The notes: generated by a model from the sequence alone, not told the origin. A stretch of 64,000 nucleotides of DNA from Bradyrhizobium sp. RP6 (GCF_003837805.1 NZ_RQIT01000009.1:1-64000), one strand, 5' to 3'; counted from the stretch's first letter, positions 23,430 through 31,949 are shown. Numbers and translations: made by a program.

Positions 23430-23663
23430 ATGCCGGACCTGGACTTTGTCAGGCGGGAGATCGAACGGATGCGCATCCAAATCGGCAAGCAGAGGAAGGA
23501 GATCCTGCAGCTGCAGCGGGCGGGCGTCGGCACCGCCTCGGCCGAAGCGCTGCTGTCTCGGATGGAGGCGAAGGTTGAAAGTCTCTGTGCCCAGCGTGAC
23601 GCGCTGAGGCGCGCAGAGCCGCATCACAACAAGGGCAGGGTGCTCGGCGGGAGGACATGGTGA
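23430..23663 (+). CDS. Small coiled-coil hypothetical protein, 77 aa
   Basis: MPDLDFVRREIERMRIQIGK and following residues form an amphipathic helix with heptad character, then a second helix (LLSRMEAKVESLCAQRDALR). The next gene starts inside its last codons (ATG-23657), which indicates translational coupling. Confidence 0.6.
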   Translation: MPDLDFVRREIERMRIQIGKQRKEILQLQRAGVGTASAEALLSRMEAKVESLCAQRDALRRAEPHHNKGRVLGGRTW

Positions 23664-23884
23664 GCAGGCGCTGGTTCGACGACGAGAGAGAGCTGTCGCC
23701 CTTCCTGACCGCGCTCGAGGACGTTCGCCGAAAGGCGACGCGGGAAGGGTGGTGCTATGCGCACGTCCAGGCCATCATCGTGGCCATCGACCAGTACGCG
23801 GAGGCTGCGACGGGCAACCGCGAATATTTCCTGAACAAGCCGGTTTCAATCGGCGACAACCGCAAGGCCGCGGATATTCCGTGA
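23657..23884 (+). CDS. Hypothetical protein, 75 aa
   Basis: GGGAGG precedes ATG-23657, which overlaps the end of the coiled-coil gene by 7 nt. The protein is soluble and helical (SRRWFDDERELSPFLTALED; VQAIIVAIDQYAEAATGNRE). Not assigned to a family; the pair looks like a two-gene operon. Confidence 0.62.
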   Translation: MVSRRWFDDERELSPFLTALEDVRRKATREGWCYAHVQAIIVAIDQYAEAATGNREYFLNKPVSIGDNRKAADIP

Positions 23885-24154
23885 GGGGCTGTGCGCCCGT
23901 GTCGTTGCTCGTGCATCGGATCGGGGCACGTCGCTGGTGTCAACACGCGTGGTCGAGAAGCGACGTGTCCGTCAATTCGTACGGTTCGAAATTGAAGTGA
24001 CGGCGCTCCCAATTGCAGCTGTGCGCCAAACGCGGCCGCCAGCCGGAAAGATGGCGATGGCTGCCGGCGCGCAGGCCTGCCGTCATTGCACCGTCTCCTG
24101 CGCTCTCGTTGGGAAAGGCAAAGGCGAAGACGTGCGCGCTCGTCGTTGCGCCGA

Positions 24155-24388
24155 TCAGCGTGATGAGACCGAGGAGGAGGGCGCTGACCTGGTCCGACCG
24201 GGCGAAGCAACCTTCCTCGGTGGAGAAGTCCGTCGCGTTTTACCGGACTTCGGACGCGCTTCGGGGGTGATCCCGTTCTGCTCGTCGAATTGCTTCAGCC
24301 AGGCCTGGATGTATCTGGGATCATCGGGACAAAGCCGTTCCAGCAAACGAAGGTTCTTCGCTCTGAATTCCACAAGGGTTTTCGGCAT
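24155..24388 (-). CDS. Hypothetical protein, 77 aa
   Basis: Strong GAGGAGG before the ATG. The first 45 residues are well-formed and helical (LVEFRAKNLRLLERLCPDDP, YIQAWLKQFDEQNGI); the C-terminal 30 are basic, Ser/Pro/Arg-rich and probably disordered. No family recognised. Confidence 0.6.
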   Translation of the reverse strand: MPKTLVEFRAKNLRLLERLCPDDPRYIQAWLKQFDEQNGITPEARPKSGKTRRTSPPRKVASPGRTRSAPSSSVSSR

Positions 24389-24496
24389 AACTCCTCCTCA
24401 AAAGCCTGCCCGCCGAAAAGGTGCTTCGGGAGGGCAGCCGGGTCAACGGCAAAAGAGGCTTGAAATTCCGGACGAGCCGATGCAGCGCGCAAAAGC

Positions 24497-24527
24497 GAAA
24501 ACCCCGCCTGGGGGAAGCGGGGTTCTC
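24497..24527. terminator. Hairpin terminator, possibly bidirectional
   Basis: AACCCCGC / GCGGGGTT stem with a 9-nt loop and T-rich flanks on both strands. The following ~80 bases are similar to those after the hairpin near 26065, so it belongs to a repeated module. Confidence 0.6.
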
Positions 24528-24665
24528 TGTCGGGGGTGAAGCTTAGGGACGCTTCAACTGTAAGACGCGCGAGCCGGTCGAAAGTTCAAAAGAAAATCTA
24601 CGGCGCCGGACTTGCCGAGGATGGCCGAGGGTGAACCTCGGCGAGATCGGCCGTGACCAACTGGC

Positions 24666-24830
24666 ATGCTTCAGGGCCAGCTCAGCGCGATCGTGGAAAC
24701 GCTCCTCAGCGTCGTACGGGACGCGATCATCAAATTCTTCCGCGTGGAGAATGCGGTCGAATTCGCCACCGCCATTGTCGGTCTCTCCTGCATCGTGATC
24801 GGCTCGGCGGCCATTCTGCTGGATCACTGA
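24666..24830 (+). CDS. Small one-helix membrane protein, 54 aa
   Basis: MLQGQLSAIVETLLSVVRDA is an amphipathic N-terminal helix; residues about 30-50 (FATAIVGLSCIVIGSAAILL) make one membrane helix. The ribosome-binding site is weak. The regular codon use and helix design support a real gene; no function is known. Confidence 0.55.
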   Translation: MLQGQLSAIVETLLSVVRDAIIKFFRVENAVEFATAIVGLSCIVIGSAAILLDH

Positions 24831-25074
24831 AGCGGAAACGTCGGAAAATGTTCTCTGCTCGCGGCTCGGCCGAACGCAGAGGTGAACCGATGCGCATGGC
24901 GCCGGGCGATGACAGATCCCTCCGTTCAGTTGAAAGGCAGCTGTCGGGAGCGGGATGAGTTCTGATTCAAGGGATGTGCGCAAAGAGTTTGATTCACCCG
25001 TCGGGGAGAGGTGAACACGCGCCGCTCTGTTGCGGAGCGGCGCGGCCGAACAGCAAGCCTCGCAGGTAACTGTG

Positions 25075-25347
25075 TTACTTCATGTTGCTGCGCGTTCTGG
25101 TGCCGCCCTGGTCGCTGCCCGGGCCCGAACCGCCCTGACCGGATGCGTCCGGCCTCACCATTCCGCCCTTGCTCATGCCGTCATTGCTCATCCCGGTCGT
25201 GCCGTGTTTCATCGAGCCCTTGTCCGTGCTGTTCATGCCGGGCTTCTGCATGCTGTTGGACTGCGGGGCCGGGCCAGTCTGGTTCTGCGCAAAGGCGGAA
25301 CCGCACATGAGACCGAGGGCGGCGGCGGCGATCATGATCGTCTTCAT
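25075..25347 (-). CDS. Small secreted Met/Gly/Ser-rich protein
   Basis: 90 residues with a clear signal peptide (MKTIMIAAAALGLMCGSAFA), then a low-complexity mature part with MxxxxM spacing (GMNSTDKGSMKHGTTGMSND). AGGAG precedes the ATG. It resembles the MXKDX-type protein at 52177 in design, though without the exact repeat. Confidence 0.7.
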   Translation of the reverse strand: MKTIMIAAAALGLMCGSAFAQNQTGPAPQSNSMQKPGMNSTDKGSMKHGTTGMSNDGMSKGGMVRPDASGQGGSGPGSDQGGTRTRSNMK

Positions 25348-25524
25348 CGCAAACTCCTGGTTGGTTGCCTGCAGCCAACGGGAGTGCGGAATTCATGTTC
25401 CTAAGAACTGGATGGAAAAGAAATCCTGCGACGTGGGAGCGCCGCGGCCCGCGCTTCGTTCGAGCAAACGCGGGTTCTTGCATGCGGCAAGCTGCGTCGC
25501 GGCAGGCACATTCGCATCGGCGAC

Positions 25525-25627
25525 TAAAGCGCGATGCGATGAGGATGAATCGTCATCGCGCTTTAGGTCGTTGTTCAAGCATGATCTTTTCGGAAAACCG
25601 CTGCGCACTTTTCCGGATCATGCTTTA
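25525..25627. repeat. Intergenic double-palindrome repeat, copy A
   Basis: Two nested inverted repeats: AAAGCGCGATG ... CATCGCGCTTT and AAGCATGATC ... GGATCATGCTT around CGGAAAACCGCTGC. A diverged second copy lies at 54879-55000 and a weaker one near 32836-32890. This repeat type is frequent between genes in bradyrhizobia. Confidence 0.7.
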
Positions 25628-25948
25628 GGCTGCGATCCGTTGATCGACAGGTGTCGTCAGGAACTTGAGCGCTTCTGCATGTGCGAGGTCGGGAACCGCG
25701 ATCGCCGTGTGGCTGTACATCGCATGTGTCCGCGACTTTGCGATCCCGTCTAGGATCTCGCGGCCCTTGATGACGTGGAGGCCCATGCCCTCTTCAGTGG
25801 GGAAGATCGCCAGCACCACGTCGTAAGCGGCGATGACGGCCCTGAGCGCTTCGGCCTTGTCTTCGGCGACGTCGACGAAAATACGAACATCAGCCGCGAG
25901 TTCACGCAGCTCGTTAAAATCCAGCACTGTGGGGATACTCCAACGCAA
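25625..25948 (-). CDS. Hypothetical protein, 107 aa
   Basis: Alternating strands and helices (DVRIFVDVAEDKAEALRAVI; AAYDVVLAIFPTEEGMGLHV) look like a compact alpha/beta domain. The start is a TTG at 25948 with no clear ribosome-binding site, so the real 5' end may differ. The 3' end touches the repeat at 25525-25627. No family recognised. Confidence 0.45.
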   Translation of the reverse strand: MRWSIPTVLDFNELRELAADVRIFVDVAEDKAEALRAVIAAYDVVLAIFPTEEGMGLHVIKGREILDGIAKSRTHAMYSHTAIAVPDLAHAEALKFLTTPVDQRIAA

Positions 25949-26331
25949 CGAACCGGATGGGAGCTTGGCCGCGTTAGGTTACTGAAGCGTCAACAATGCG
26001 GGCCGAGCCACAGGTTTCACGTGGAGGTGACATGGCGGTCGCGATCAACAGGAGCCACAACAGCGAAAACCCTGCCCTGAGGAGGCGGGGCGCTCTGGTG
26101 GGTGAGGCTTGGGAATCTCAATCATAGGACGCGTCGGCCGCCGAATGGTTCAAAAGAAGGGTGGGTATCGTTCACAGGAGTCAGGGAGCGCCTGAGAACC
26201 CATGCTTGCGTTTTCGGCCTCGATGGGTTCTAAGCCCGATGACTTCTGGCATGAACCAGCAGCGCGCCCCCGCGGTCCGGCCGCGTCCTCTCCGGGAATT
26301 GCTCGCGCCCCCTATTCAAAGGAATTCAGAC
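25949..26331. other. Intergenic region before the HU gene, with a repeated hairpin module
   Basis: About 26065-26165 resembles 24497-24600: a CCCTGCC...GGCGGGG hairpin, then GGTGAGGCTT, GGACGCG and GTTCAAAAGAA. The HU promoter must lie between 26165 and 26331. No convincing gene is seen. Confidence 0.45.
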
Positions 26332-26628
26332 ATGGCGAAGATGACGAAGACCCAATTGATCGATGCAATTGCCGAGGGCACGCAGCTTTCGAAGAACGAT
26401 GTGAAGTCGGTGATCGAGTACATGGCGACGGTCGGCTACAAGGAGCTCAACGAGTCCGGCGAGTTCGTCATTCCCGGCTTCGTGAAGATGTCGGTCGTGA
26501 ACAAGCCGGCGACCGAAGCCCGCATGGGCGTCAATCCCTTCACCAAGGAGCCGATGCAGTTTGCGGCAAAGCCCGCAAGCAAATCGGTCAAGGCCTCGCC
26601 GCTGAAGGTCGCCAAGGATGCCGTCTGA
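26332..26628 (+). CDS. HU/IHF-family DNA-binding protein
   Basis: 98 residues. MAKMTKTQLIDAIAEGTQLS and VKSVIEYMATVGYKELNESG are the HU dimerisation helices; EFVIPGFVKMSVVNKPATEA leads into the DNA arm, with RMGVNPFTKEP in place of the usual RxGRNPxTGE. A basic, Ala/Lys-rich tail follows. A divergent HU paralogue acting as a nucleoid protein is likely. ATG-26332 is chosen as the first residue of the fold. Confidence 0.85.
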   Translation: MAKMTKTQLIDAIAEGTQLSKNDVKSVIEYMATVGYKELNESGEFVIPGFVKMSVVNKPATEARMGVNPFTKEPMQFAAKPASKSVKASPLKVAKDAV

Positions 26629-27163
26629 GGCGCCGGAGATGTCGTTGCGGCGGGTCCTTTCGTAAGGCGATTTCGTTCCCGCAGAACTCGCAGATCATCG
26701 GCGCCTCGACGACGAAGCTCGCGATGCTGGCTTCCGAGGCCCGCGCGGCTGGGCGCGCCGTCGCCGGCCCGCTGAATTTCGGCCGGTCGATGCGCAGGAG
26801 CGAGGCATCGTTTCGATAGCGTGCAATCCGCGCGCCTCGCCAAGTCACCAGCTTCGAAAGAAAAACCCCGCGCTTTCGCGCGGGGCTCTCTTGGCTGACG
26901 GCGTTGGGATTTCAGCGCCTGGCCGCCAACCGTGTCCCAAACTTAAAGTTGAAAATCTAAAAAGCAACAGCGCCGCGGTGACGGAATATGTTCGTCAGGC
27001 GGCGCTGCCGTGTGACTGGGCGCTGAAATCCCCAGCTTTCGTGAGTCTTTGCCGCTCCGAAAAGGTTCAATGCGACAGCCTGGAAATTTTTCCCGAGGGC
27101 TGGACTTTTTGTTCTCATTTTGTTCTAGTGCGGGCCGCCTTGGAAGACTTTTAGAGGTGACTC
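26629..27163. other. Long intergenic stretch with hairpins
   Basis: Contains a GC hairpin near 26863 and an AGCGCCGC ... GCGGCGCT inverted repeat near 26970-27008. No frame here has protein character. Confidence 0.45.
26863..26888 (+). terminator. Hairpin terminator downstream of HU
   Basis: CCCCGCGC-TTTC-GCGCGGGG stem with a CTCTCTT end; 235 nt after the HU stop. Confidence 0.5.
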
Positions 27164-27298
27164 ATGACTGTCGAAAAACAGCGCGAAGTGATCAGGCTCT
27201 GGAACGAGCTCAGAAAGCTCGAGGGACCTGCCGCAGAAGAGCTCCGCATACAGATCCTCGAATGCTTCTCGAGAGAGAAGGCCAAGCGGGCGGCTTGA
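27164..27298 (+). CDS. Small helical protein, 44 aa
   Basis: GAGGTGA just before ATG-27164. MTVEKQREVIRLWNELRKLE then a second helix rich in charged residues and ending KAKRAA. Two-helix hairpin, soluble, function unknown. Confidence 0.55.
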   Translation: MTVEKQREVIRLWNELRKLEGPAAEELRIQILECFSREKAKRAA

Positions 27299-27459
27299 TC
27301 AGTATCGGCGACACGCGGCAACCTGCGAGCGCGATCGCGTTCTGCCCCCTCGCGTTCGATCGGTCGCCGATGAGTTTGCCGGCAAAGCCTCCCGCGGCCG
27401 AATGTGTAAGGGCGCGCTCTTTCACCGATCGTTAGCGATCGCTCCGCACTGATTTTCGG

Positions 27460-27500
27460 GATTCCGATTCGTTCTTCGAGAACGAAATGGAGTCGGATGC
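27460..27500. repeat. GAACGAA palindromic repeat, copy 1
   Basis: ATTCCGATTCGTTCTTCGAG continues as AACGAAATGGAGTCGGAT: an outer TCCGA/TCGGA pair and an inner TTCGTTCT/AGAACGAA stem. Confidence 0.65.
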
Positions 27501-27663
27501 AGAACGGGTTGCGCCCGGCGGGCGGCAATGGCGACCGTGCGTATCACAACGAGGAGGCATGATGCTTGGTACAGTCCCGCCCGGTCTCTCCAGAACCAGT
27601 GAAGCGGGCTGGTTGATCGCGTCGCAAAAGTGTTTGTTAAGAACTTCGCCGTGCGGAATTCTG

Positions 27664-27704
27664 CGATTCCGATTCGTTTCTTCGAGAACGAAATAGAGTC
27701 GAAG
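27664..27704. repeat. GAACGAA palindromic repeat, copy 2
   Basis: GATTCCGATTCGTTTCTTCG continues as AGAACGAAATAGAGTCGAAG; same design as copy 1, 204 bp away in the same orientation. Confidence 0.65.
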
Positions 27705-27894
27705 CCGGAACAAACTCGGTCGGCCCTTCGCCAGCGGCAGAGGCGCCTTCCCTGAGGCCCCTAACGATAGCTTGCGCGGATGCCGATAACGCTATTCGGT
27801 TAGGTTAAAAGCCCAATCGCGTTGCGCTTGCGGCGGGGTGGGGTAGGTGTCTGGCAAGAAGCAAGAAGCGACTTTGCCAAGAAGCGATTTTGTC

Positions 27895-28092
27895 ATGACA
27901 CCTTTTTCAGAGCCCTCCTTTTATCAAGGCGATCGGCAGACCCGCCGGCGCGTCGCCGTCGTCGGTACGCTGTTCTGTCTCGCTTTCGTGGTGATCAGCT
28001 TCTCGCTGCGGCCGCAGGCCGAGGACACGCGCGTGGCGGTCAAGGCCGACCGGCTGGTCCGCACGGCGGGCCAAGCCTCGCACGCCAATTAG
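27895..28092 (+). CDS. Small one-helix membrane protein, 65 aa
   Basis: From ATG-27895: polar N terminus (MTPFSEPSFYQGDRQTRRR), one membrane helix (VAVVGTLFCLAFVVISFSL), then a basic periplasmic or cytoplasmic tail. Its stop codon overlaps the stop of the converging gene at 28089. No family recognised. Confidence 0.6.
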   Translation: MTPFSEPSFYQGDRQTRRRVAVVGTLFCLAFVVISFSLRPQAEDTRVAVKADRLVRTAGQASHAN

Positions 28093-28214
28093 CGTTCGTC
28101 GCCGCAGATGCGATCGTCGGCCGGCGCCTGCGGGCAGGCGGCGCCGCGCGAGGCGAGCGCCACGAAGCCGGCATAGCCGGACAGGTTGAGCAGGACTTCG
28201 AGCCACGCGGGCAT
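28089..28214 (-). CDS. Small protein, 41 aa, one hydrophobic segment
   Basis: ATG-28214 with AGAGG six nt upstream. MPAWLEVLLNLSGYAGFVAL is a short hydrophobic helix; the rest holds two Cys (ACPQAPADDRIC). Converges on the 27895 gene with overlapping stops. Confidence 0.5.
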   Translation of the reverse strand: MPAWLEVLLNLSGYAGFVALASRGAACPQAPADDRICGDER

Positions 28215-28299
28215 GTCGGGCCTCTTTCTCCTTCCGCTCAGCGTGAGGAAGAACTCAACGTCCGCGCGCAATCCTCGTTCCCTGCTCCCGAAAAGAAAC

Positions 28300-28530
28300 T
28301 CAAACCCCTGAGGTGGGGTCGAGCCGGCGGCCGAGGGCCGCGACGGATTCGCTCGACGGCCGCTCCTTCAGGAACTCGGCGATCGCCCGGGCCAGTTCGC
28401 CGTCGGTCATCGGCGTCGGCGGCGGGCGCAGCGTGCCGACACCGAAGCTGCGGACGATTTCGTCGTAATGCTGATCGTCGGATCTGGGAACCAATTTGCG
28501 GATGCGGGCCAGCAAAGCGGATAATGGCAA
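28300..28530 (-). CDS. Hypothetical helical protein, 76 aa, TTG start
   Basis: A longer frame reaches 28767 but would be translated through a terminator-like hairpin at 28600-28642. TTG-28530 has GAGGAGG five nt upstream and begins MPLSALLARIRKLVPRSDDQ. The end (MTDGELARAIAEFLKERPSS) is a helix pair. No family recognised. Confidence 0.55.
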   Translation of the reverse strand: MPLSALLARIRKLVPRSDDQHYDEIVRSFGVGTLRPPPTPMTDGELARAIAEFLKERPSSESVAALGRRLDPTSGV

Positions 28531-28599
28531 ATCTTCCTCCTCGATCGTCCGCCCCGTTGGCAGCAATTGTGGTCTGCTGCCATTGGCTCCCGCTAAACT

Positions 28600-28642
28600 G
28601 AAAAACCCCGCCAGCATCGCGGAGATGCTGACGGGGTCTTCG
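28600..28642 (-). terminator. Terminator-like hairpin upstream of the 28530 gene
   Basis: CCCCGTCAGCATC and GATGCTGGCGGGG arms followed on the minus strand by TTTTT. No gene on that strand ends just upstream, so it may end a small or antisense RNA, or act as an attenuator. Confidence 0.5.
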
Positions 28643-28834
28643 TGCTGTTGCCTCAACCCGGATGGCGAGGCTCCCGCACTTGGGAGATCAATCGGCTCCC
28701 GGCGATTTCGTTCCCGCTGCATCGACACTTTTTGATCGCGCCGGAGTTCCGCGGATCGCGCAACCATCGCAGGCGGCCGCGGTTATCTTCCATGACGCCA
28801 AGCGGTTATCTTTCAAGACGCGAAGGAGAAGAGC

Positions 28835-29122
28835 ATGAAGAAGACATTGGCAGTTCTGGCCACCGTCGCGGCCGTCGGCGTGACCGCCATCGCGGCGCCC
28901 GCGCCGGCCGAGGCGCGCGGTCGCGGCATCGGCCCGGGCCTTGCGTTCGGCCTTGCCGCCGGCGCCATCACCGCGGGTGCGGTCGCAGCCTCGCGGCCGT
29001 ATGATTATTACGGACCCGGCTACGGCTATTATGGCGGCCCGAGCTATTATTACGGACCGGGTCCTTACGCCTATTACGGCGGCGGGCCCTACTACCGCCA
29101 TCACCACTGGCGCCATTGGTAG
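28835..29122 (+). CDS. Secreted Gly/Tyr-rich protein
   Basis: 95 residues. Signal peptide (1-26, ending PAEA), a Gly/Ala helix (LAFGLAAGAITAGAVAASRP) and then YYGPGYGYYGG-type repeats ending RHHHWRHW. AAGGAGAAG precedes the ATG and a strong terminator follows. Common design of small envelope proteins in this group; role unknown. Confidence 0.72.
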   Translation: MKKTLAVLATVAAVGVTAIAAPAPAEARGRGIGPGLAFGLAAGAITAGAVAASRPYDYYGPGYGYYGGPSYYYGPGPYAYYGGGPYYRHHHWRHW

Positions 29123-29134
29123 TCGCCAATAGCG

Positions 29135-29165
29135 AAAAGCCCGGAGCGTCGCTCCGGGCTTTTTT
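29135..29165 (+). terminator. Rho-independent terminator
   Basis: AAGCCCGGAGC-GTC-GCTCCGGGCTT followed by T5, 13 nt after the stop of the Gly/Tyr-rich gene. Confidence 0.85.
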
Positions 29166-29200
29166 CATTCGCCTGTCGCCGCGTTTGCCTGCGCGACATC

Positions 29201-29365
29201 CTAGGGCCAGAGCGATGGCCGCTCGACCTTGCGAGCGTTCTCCAGCGTCGACACGAAATATTCTTCGCGCTCGCGCTTGAACTTCTCTTGCGTAGCACGG
29301 AAGGCGGCGACACGGGCGGCGATCTCATCGCGCTCACGCGCTTTGCGTTCTTCGTCTTCGGTCAT
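29201..29365 (-). CDS. Small charged helical protein, 54 aa
   Basis: ATG-29365, GGGG 6-7 nt upstream. MTEDEERKARERDEIAARVA and the following residues form one long Glu/Arg/Lys-rich helix, ending ENARKVERPSLWP. A loose FNR-like palindrome (TTGAGTCGCGTCAA, 29428-29441) lies 62 nt upstream. Function unknown. Confidence 0.6.
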   Translation of the reverse strand: MTEDEERKARERDEIAARVAAFRATQEKFKREREEYFVSTLENARKVERPSLWP

Positions 29366-29618
29366 CTCAAATCCCCTCTACACCTGAGTACGTGCGCATC
29401 TGAACTCAAGCGCTGCCGCCGCAATCACGTTGAGTCGCGTCAACACATCCATTGGCGCTCCTGAATGGGGCGTCAATGGGGAGGAGGCATTGCAGGAATG
29501 TGATAAGCGAAAGGCCGGAAGAAATTTCCGAGCGAACTGCGTTCGCACTTGATAAGTGCGTCAATGATGTTGTCGCTTGTGCATGCTGCTGTCAGGCAGA
29601 AGGAGTCGGGAGGCGCAA

Positions 29619-30380
29619 TTGATCGCATCGGATCTTCAGAGCGGGGTCGAACTGCTCGGCGACATGATCGCCGAGGCCAAGGTCATCGTGCCGTTCACCG
29701 GAGCTGGCATCTCGACCGAATGCGGCATTCCCGACTTCCGCTCGCCGGGCGGAATTTGGACGCGTAACAGTCCGATTCCGTTCGACGAATTCGTCGCGAG
29801 CCGGGAGGCGCGCAACGAGGCCTGGCGCCGCCGCTTCGCGATGGAGGAGGTGTTTGCTGCCGCCAAGCCCGGTCGCGGCCATCGCGCGCTGGCCGCGCTC
29901 TACCGCGCCGGCAAGGTTCCCGCCGTCATCACCCCGAACATCGACAATCTGCACCAGGCCTCGGGCTTTGCCGCCGAACACGTGGTTGAACTTCATGGAA
30001 ATACTACTTTCGCGCGATGCATCGGATGTGGGCAGGTCTATCCGCTGGACTGGGTGAGGCGCCGTTTCGACGGCGATGGCGCGGCGCCAAACTGCACGGC
30101 GTGCGACGAGCCGGTGAAGACCGCCACGATCTCCTTCGGTGAGATGATGCCGGATGACGAAATGCAGCGCGCAACCGCGCTGTCGCAATCCTGCGACCTC
30201 TTCATCGCGATCGGTTCCTCGCTGCTGGTCTGGCCGGCCGCGGGCTTTCCGATCATGGCCAAGCGCGCCGGTGCACGTCTGGTCATCATCAACCGCGAGC
30301 CGACCGAGCAGGACGATATTGCCGACCTCGTCATCCATCAGGATATCGGCGAAACGCTCGGTCCCTTCGTCGGCAATTGA
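29619..30380 (+). CDS. NAD-dependent protein deacylase (sirtuin, SIR2 family)
   Basis: 253 residues from TTG-29619, which has GGGAGG upstream. GAGISTECGIPDFRSPGGIW is the NAD-binding signature; TPNIDNLHQ and the catalytic His in VELHGN follow. Four zinc-ligand Cys are present (CIGCGQ and CTACDEP), then GSSLLVWPAA and IINREPT of the Rossmann domain. All catalytic features are present. It would deacylate lysines using NAD. It stands alone, with a cold-shock gene after it. Confidence 0.9.
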   Translation: MIASDLQSGVELLGDMIAEAKVIVPFTGAGISTECGIPDFRSPGGIWTRNSPIPFDEFVASREARNEAWRRRFAMEEVFAAAKPGRGHRALAALYRAGKVPAVITPNIDNLHQASGFAAEHVVELHGNTTFARCIGCGQVYPLDWVRRRFDGDGAAPNCTACDEPVKTATISFGEMMPDDEMQRATALSQSCDLFIAIGSSLLVWPAAGFPIMAKRAGARLVIINREPTEQDDIADLVIHQDIGETLGPFVGN

Positions 30381-30581
30381 GACGAATCGATTTGATTCGC
30401 CGCAATGCAAGCTGTTCATAGGTTCCGGCGAATCTCTTTTTTGTCTATGCCTCGCAACCGGGAGTGTTATCTTTTGAGTCGAAAGATTCGCGTCGCGTCG
30501 AGTTGAGAAGTTTCTCATAAGACGCGTGATTCGAGCGCCGCCAATGTGGCGGGCCGCAATGGCAGTGTGGGGTCCGGGGTT

Positions 30582-31244
30582 ATGGGGTCGTCGGACGGAT
30601 TTGAGTCCAAGAAGCTCGGAGTTCCCGGGCAGGGAGTATCGCCCGGGCGGATGACGCCGGGCGAACATGGCGGTGTCGGTCGCGATAGCGCACTCAGTCC
30701 CTTCAGCGGACTCGGTGAGACCAGCGCCAATCTCGTCGAGGTCCATGGCGTCATCAAATGGTTCGACGCCTCCAAGGGCTATGGCTTCATCGTTCCTGAC
30801 AATGGCTGGCCCGACGTGCTCCTGCACGTGACCGTGCTCAGGCGCGACGGCTTCCAGACCGCTTATGAGGGCGCCCGCATCGTCGTCGAGTGCATTCAGC
30901 GCGCCAAGGGTTACCAGGCCTTCCGCGTGGTTTCGATGGACGAGTCGACCGCGATCCATCCGGCGCAGATGTTGCCGCCGCGCACCCATGTCACGGTCAC
31001 TCCGACCAGCGGGCTGGAGCGGGCCCAGGTCAAATGGTTCAACCGGCTGCGCGGCTTCGGATTCCTGACCTGCGGCGAGGGCACGCCCGACATTTTCGTG
31101 CACATGGAGACACTGCGCCGGTTCGGCATGACTGAACTCAGGCCGGGCCAGTATGTCCTGGTTCGCTTCGGGCCGGGCTCCAAGGGCATGATGGCGGCGG
31201 AGATCCATCCCGAGACCGGATCGCCGGGATTGCAGTCGCACTAA
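30582..31244 (+). CDS. Double cold-shock-domain protein
   Basis: 220 residues from ATG-30582; an in-frame GTG at 30546 is possible. After a Gly/Ser-rich N terminus come two CSDs: GVIKWFDASKGYGFIVPDNG with LLHVTVLRR, and AQVKWFNRLRGFGFLTCGEG with IFVHMETLRR. Each has RNP1-like (K/R-G-Y/F-G-F) and RNP2-like (xxHxxxL) motifs, joined by a linker of about 50 residues. Such fused CspA-type proteins are typical of alphaproteobacteria and probably bind single-stranded RNA or DNA. Confidence 0.85.
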   Translation: MGSSDGFESKKLGVPGQGVSPGRMTPGEHGGVGRDSALSPFSGLGETSANLVEVHGVIKWFDASKGYGFIVPDNGWPDVLLHVTVLRRDGFQTAYEGARIVVECIQRAKGYQAFRVVSMDESTAIHPAQMLPPRTHVTVTPTSGLERAQVKWFNRLRGFGFLTCGEGTPDIFVHMETLRRFGMTELRPGQYVLVRFGPGSKGMMAAEIHPETGSPGLQSH

Positions 31245-31358
31245 AGAGCACCAATTCTCGCAATCGTGAGCAGAGGCGTGCCGGCTGGCCGGCGCGCCTC
31301 TTCCTTTTCCGCTGGCCGCCGCGTAGGACTGACCCAGTCCCCACGCCTCGAGAGCCCC

Positions 31359-31844
31359 ATGAATTTTGATCGAAAGGCCGTCTGGTCCGTTGCAAAGGGC
31401 TGGCTTGCCGCCATCCTCCTCATCATTGGCTGTGTCGTCGCCAGCGCGCCCGCCGGCGCCGCCAGCTTCCAGCCGCTCGAGATCGTCACCAAGAATGGTG
31501 TGCAGGTGTTCTCGGTGGAAATGGCAACGACCGAGGAGGAGAAGCAGACCGGCCTGATGTATCGCAAGGAACTGCCTGACGGCAAAGGCATGCTGTTCGA
31601 CTTCAATCCCGAGCAGGAAGTGTCGATGTGGATGAAGAACACCTATGTTTCGCTCGACATGATCTTCATCCGCGCCGACGGCCGCATCCTGCGCATCGCC
31701 GAGAACACCGAGCCGCTGTCGACCAAGATCATCTCGTCCCGGGGGCCGGCCAGGGCCGTGTTGGAGGTGGTGGCAGGAACGGCACAGAAGTACGGCATCC
31801 GCCCCGGCGACCGCGTCGGCCATCCCCTGTTCGGCAGCAAATAG
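31359..31844 (+). CDS. DUF192 family exported protein
   Basis: 161 residues with a signal or anchor segment (about 10-34, ending GAAS). TEEEKQTGLMYRKELPDGKG, MLFDF, MWMKNTYVSLDMIFI and VLEVVAGTAQKYGIRPGD are the DUF192 core. The fold is known but the activity is not. The gene precedes tRNA-Pro by about 105 nt. Confidence 0.82.
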   Translation: MNFDRKAVWSVAKGWLAAILLIIGCVVASAPAGAASFQPLEIVTKNGVQVFSVEMATTEEEKQTGLMYRKELPDGKGMLFDFNPEQEVSMWMKNTYVSLDMIFIRADGRILRIAENTEPLSTKIISSRGPARAVLEVVAGTAQKYGIRPGDRVGHPLFGSK

Positions 31845-31949
31845 GGCGGGAAAGTCCGGCGATTGCCGGCCGCGCTGCTGGCTTTGGAGCTTTGTTGGCA
31901 GCTTGCTGACGCCTCGGGAAGCGTGTATCGACGGGGCTCGCCGGACAGT

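Larger units (their letters stand above)
27299..27894. other. Repeat-bearing intergenic stretch
   Basis: Holds two copies of the GAACGAA palindrome (27460-27500, 27664-27704) and a GGTTAGGTTAAA motif near 27799 that recurs near 32913. No supported gene. Confidence 0.5.

Noticed and set aside
24543-24983. 146-codon minus frame after the 24.5-kb hairpin
   Set aside because: No ribosome site and mixed low-complexity content; the opposite strand carries a better small membrane gene at 24666.
29428-29441. TTGAGTCGCGTCAA as another FixK box
   Set aside because: The core TTGA-N6-TCAA is present, but the fifth base of the left half deviates from TTGAY. It is mentioned with the 29365 gene but not counted as a site.
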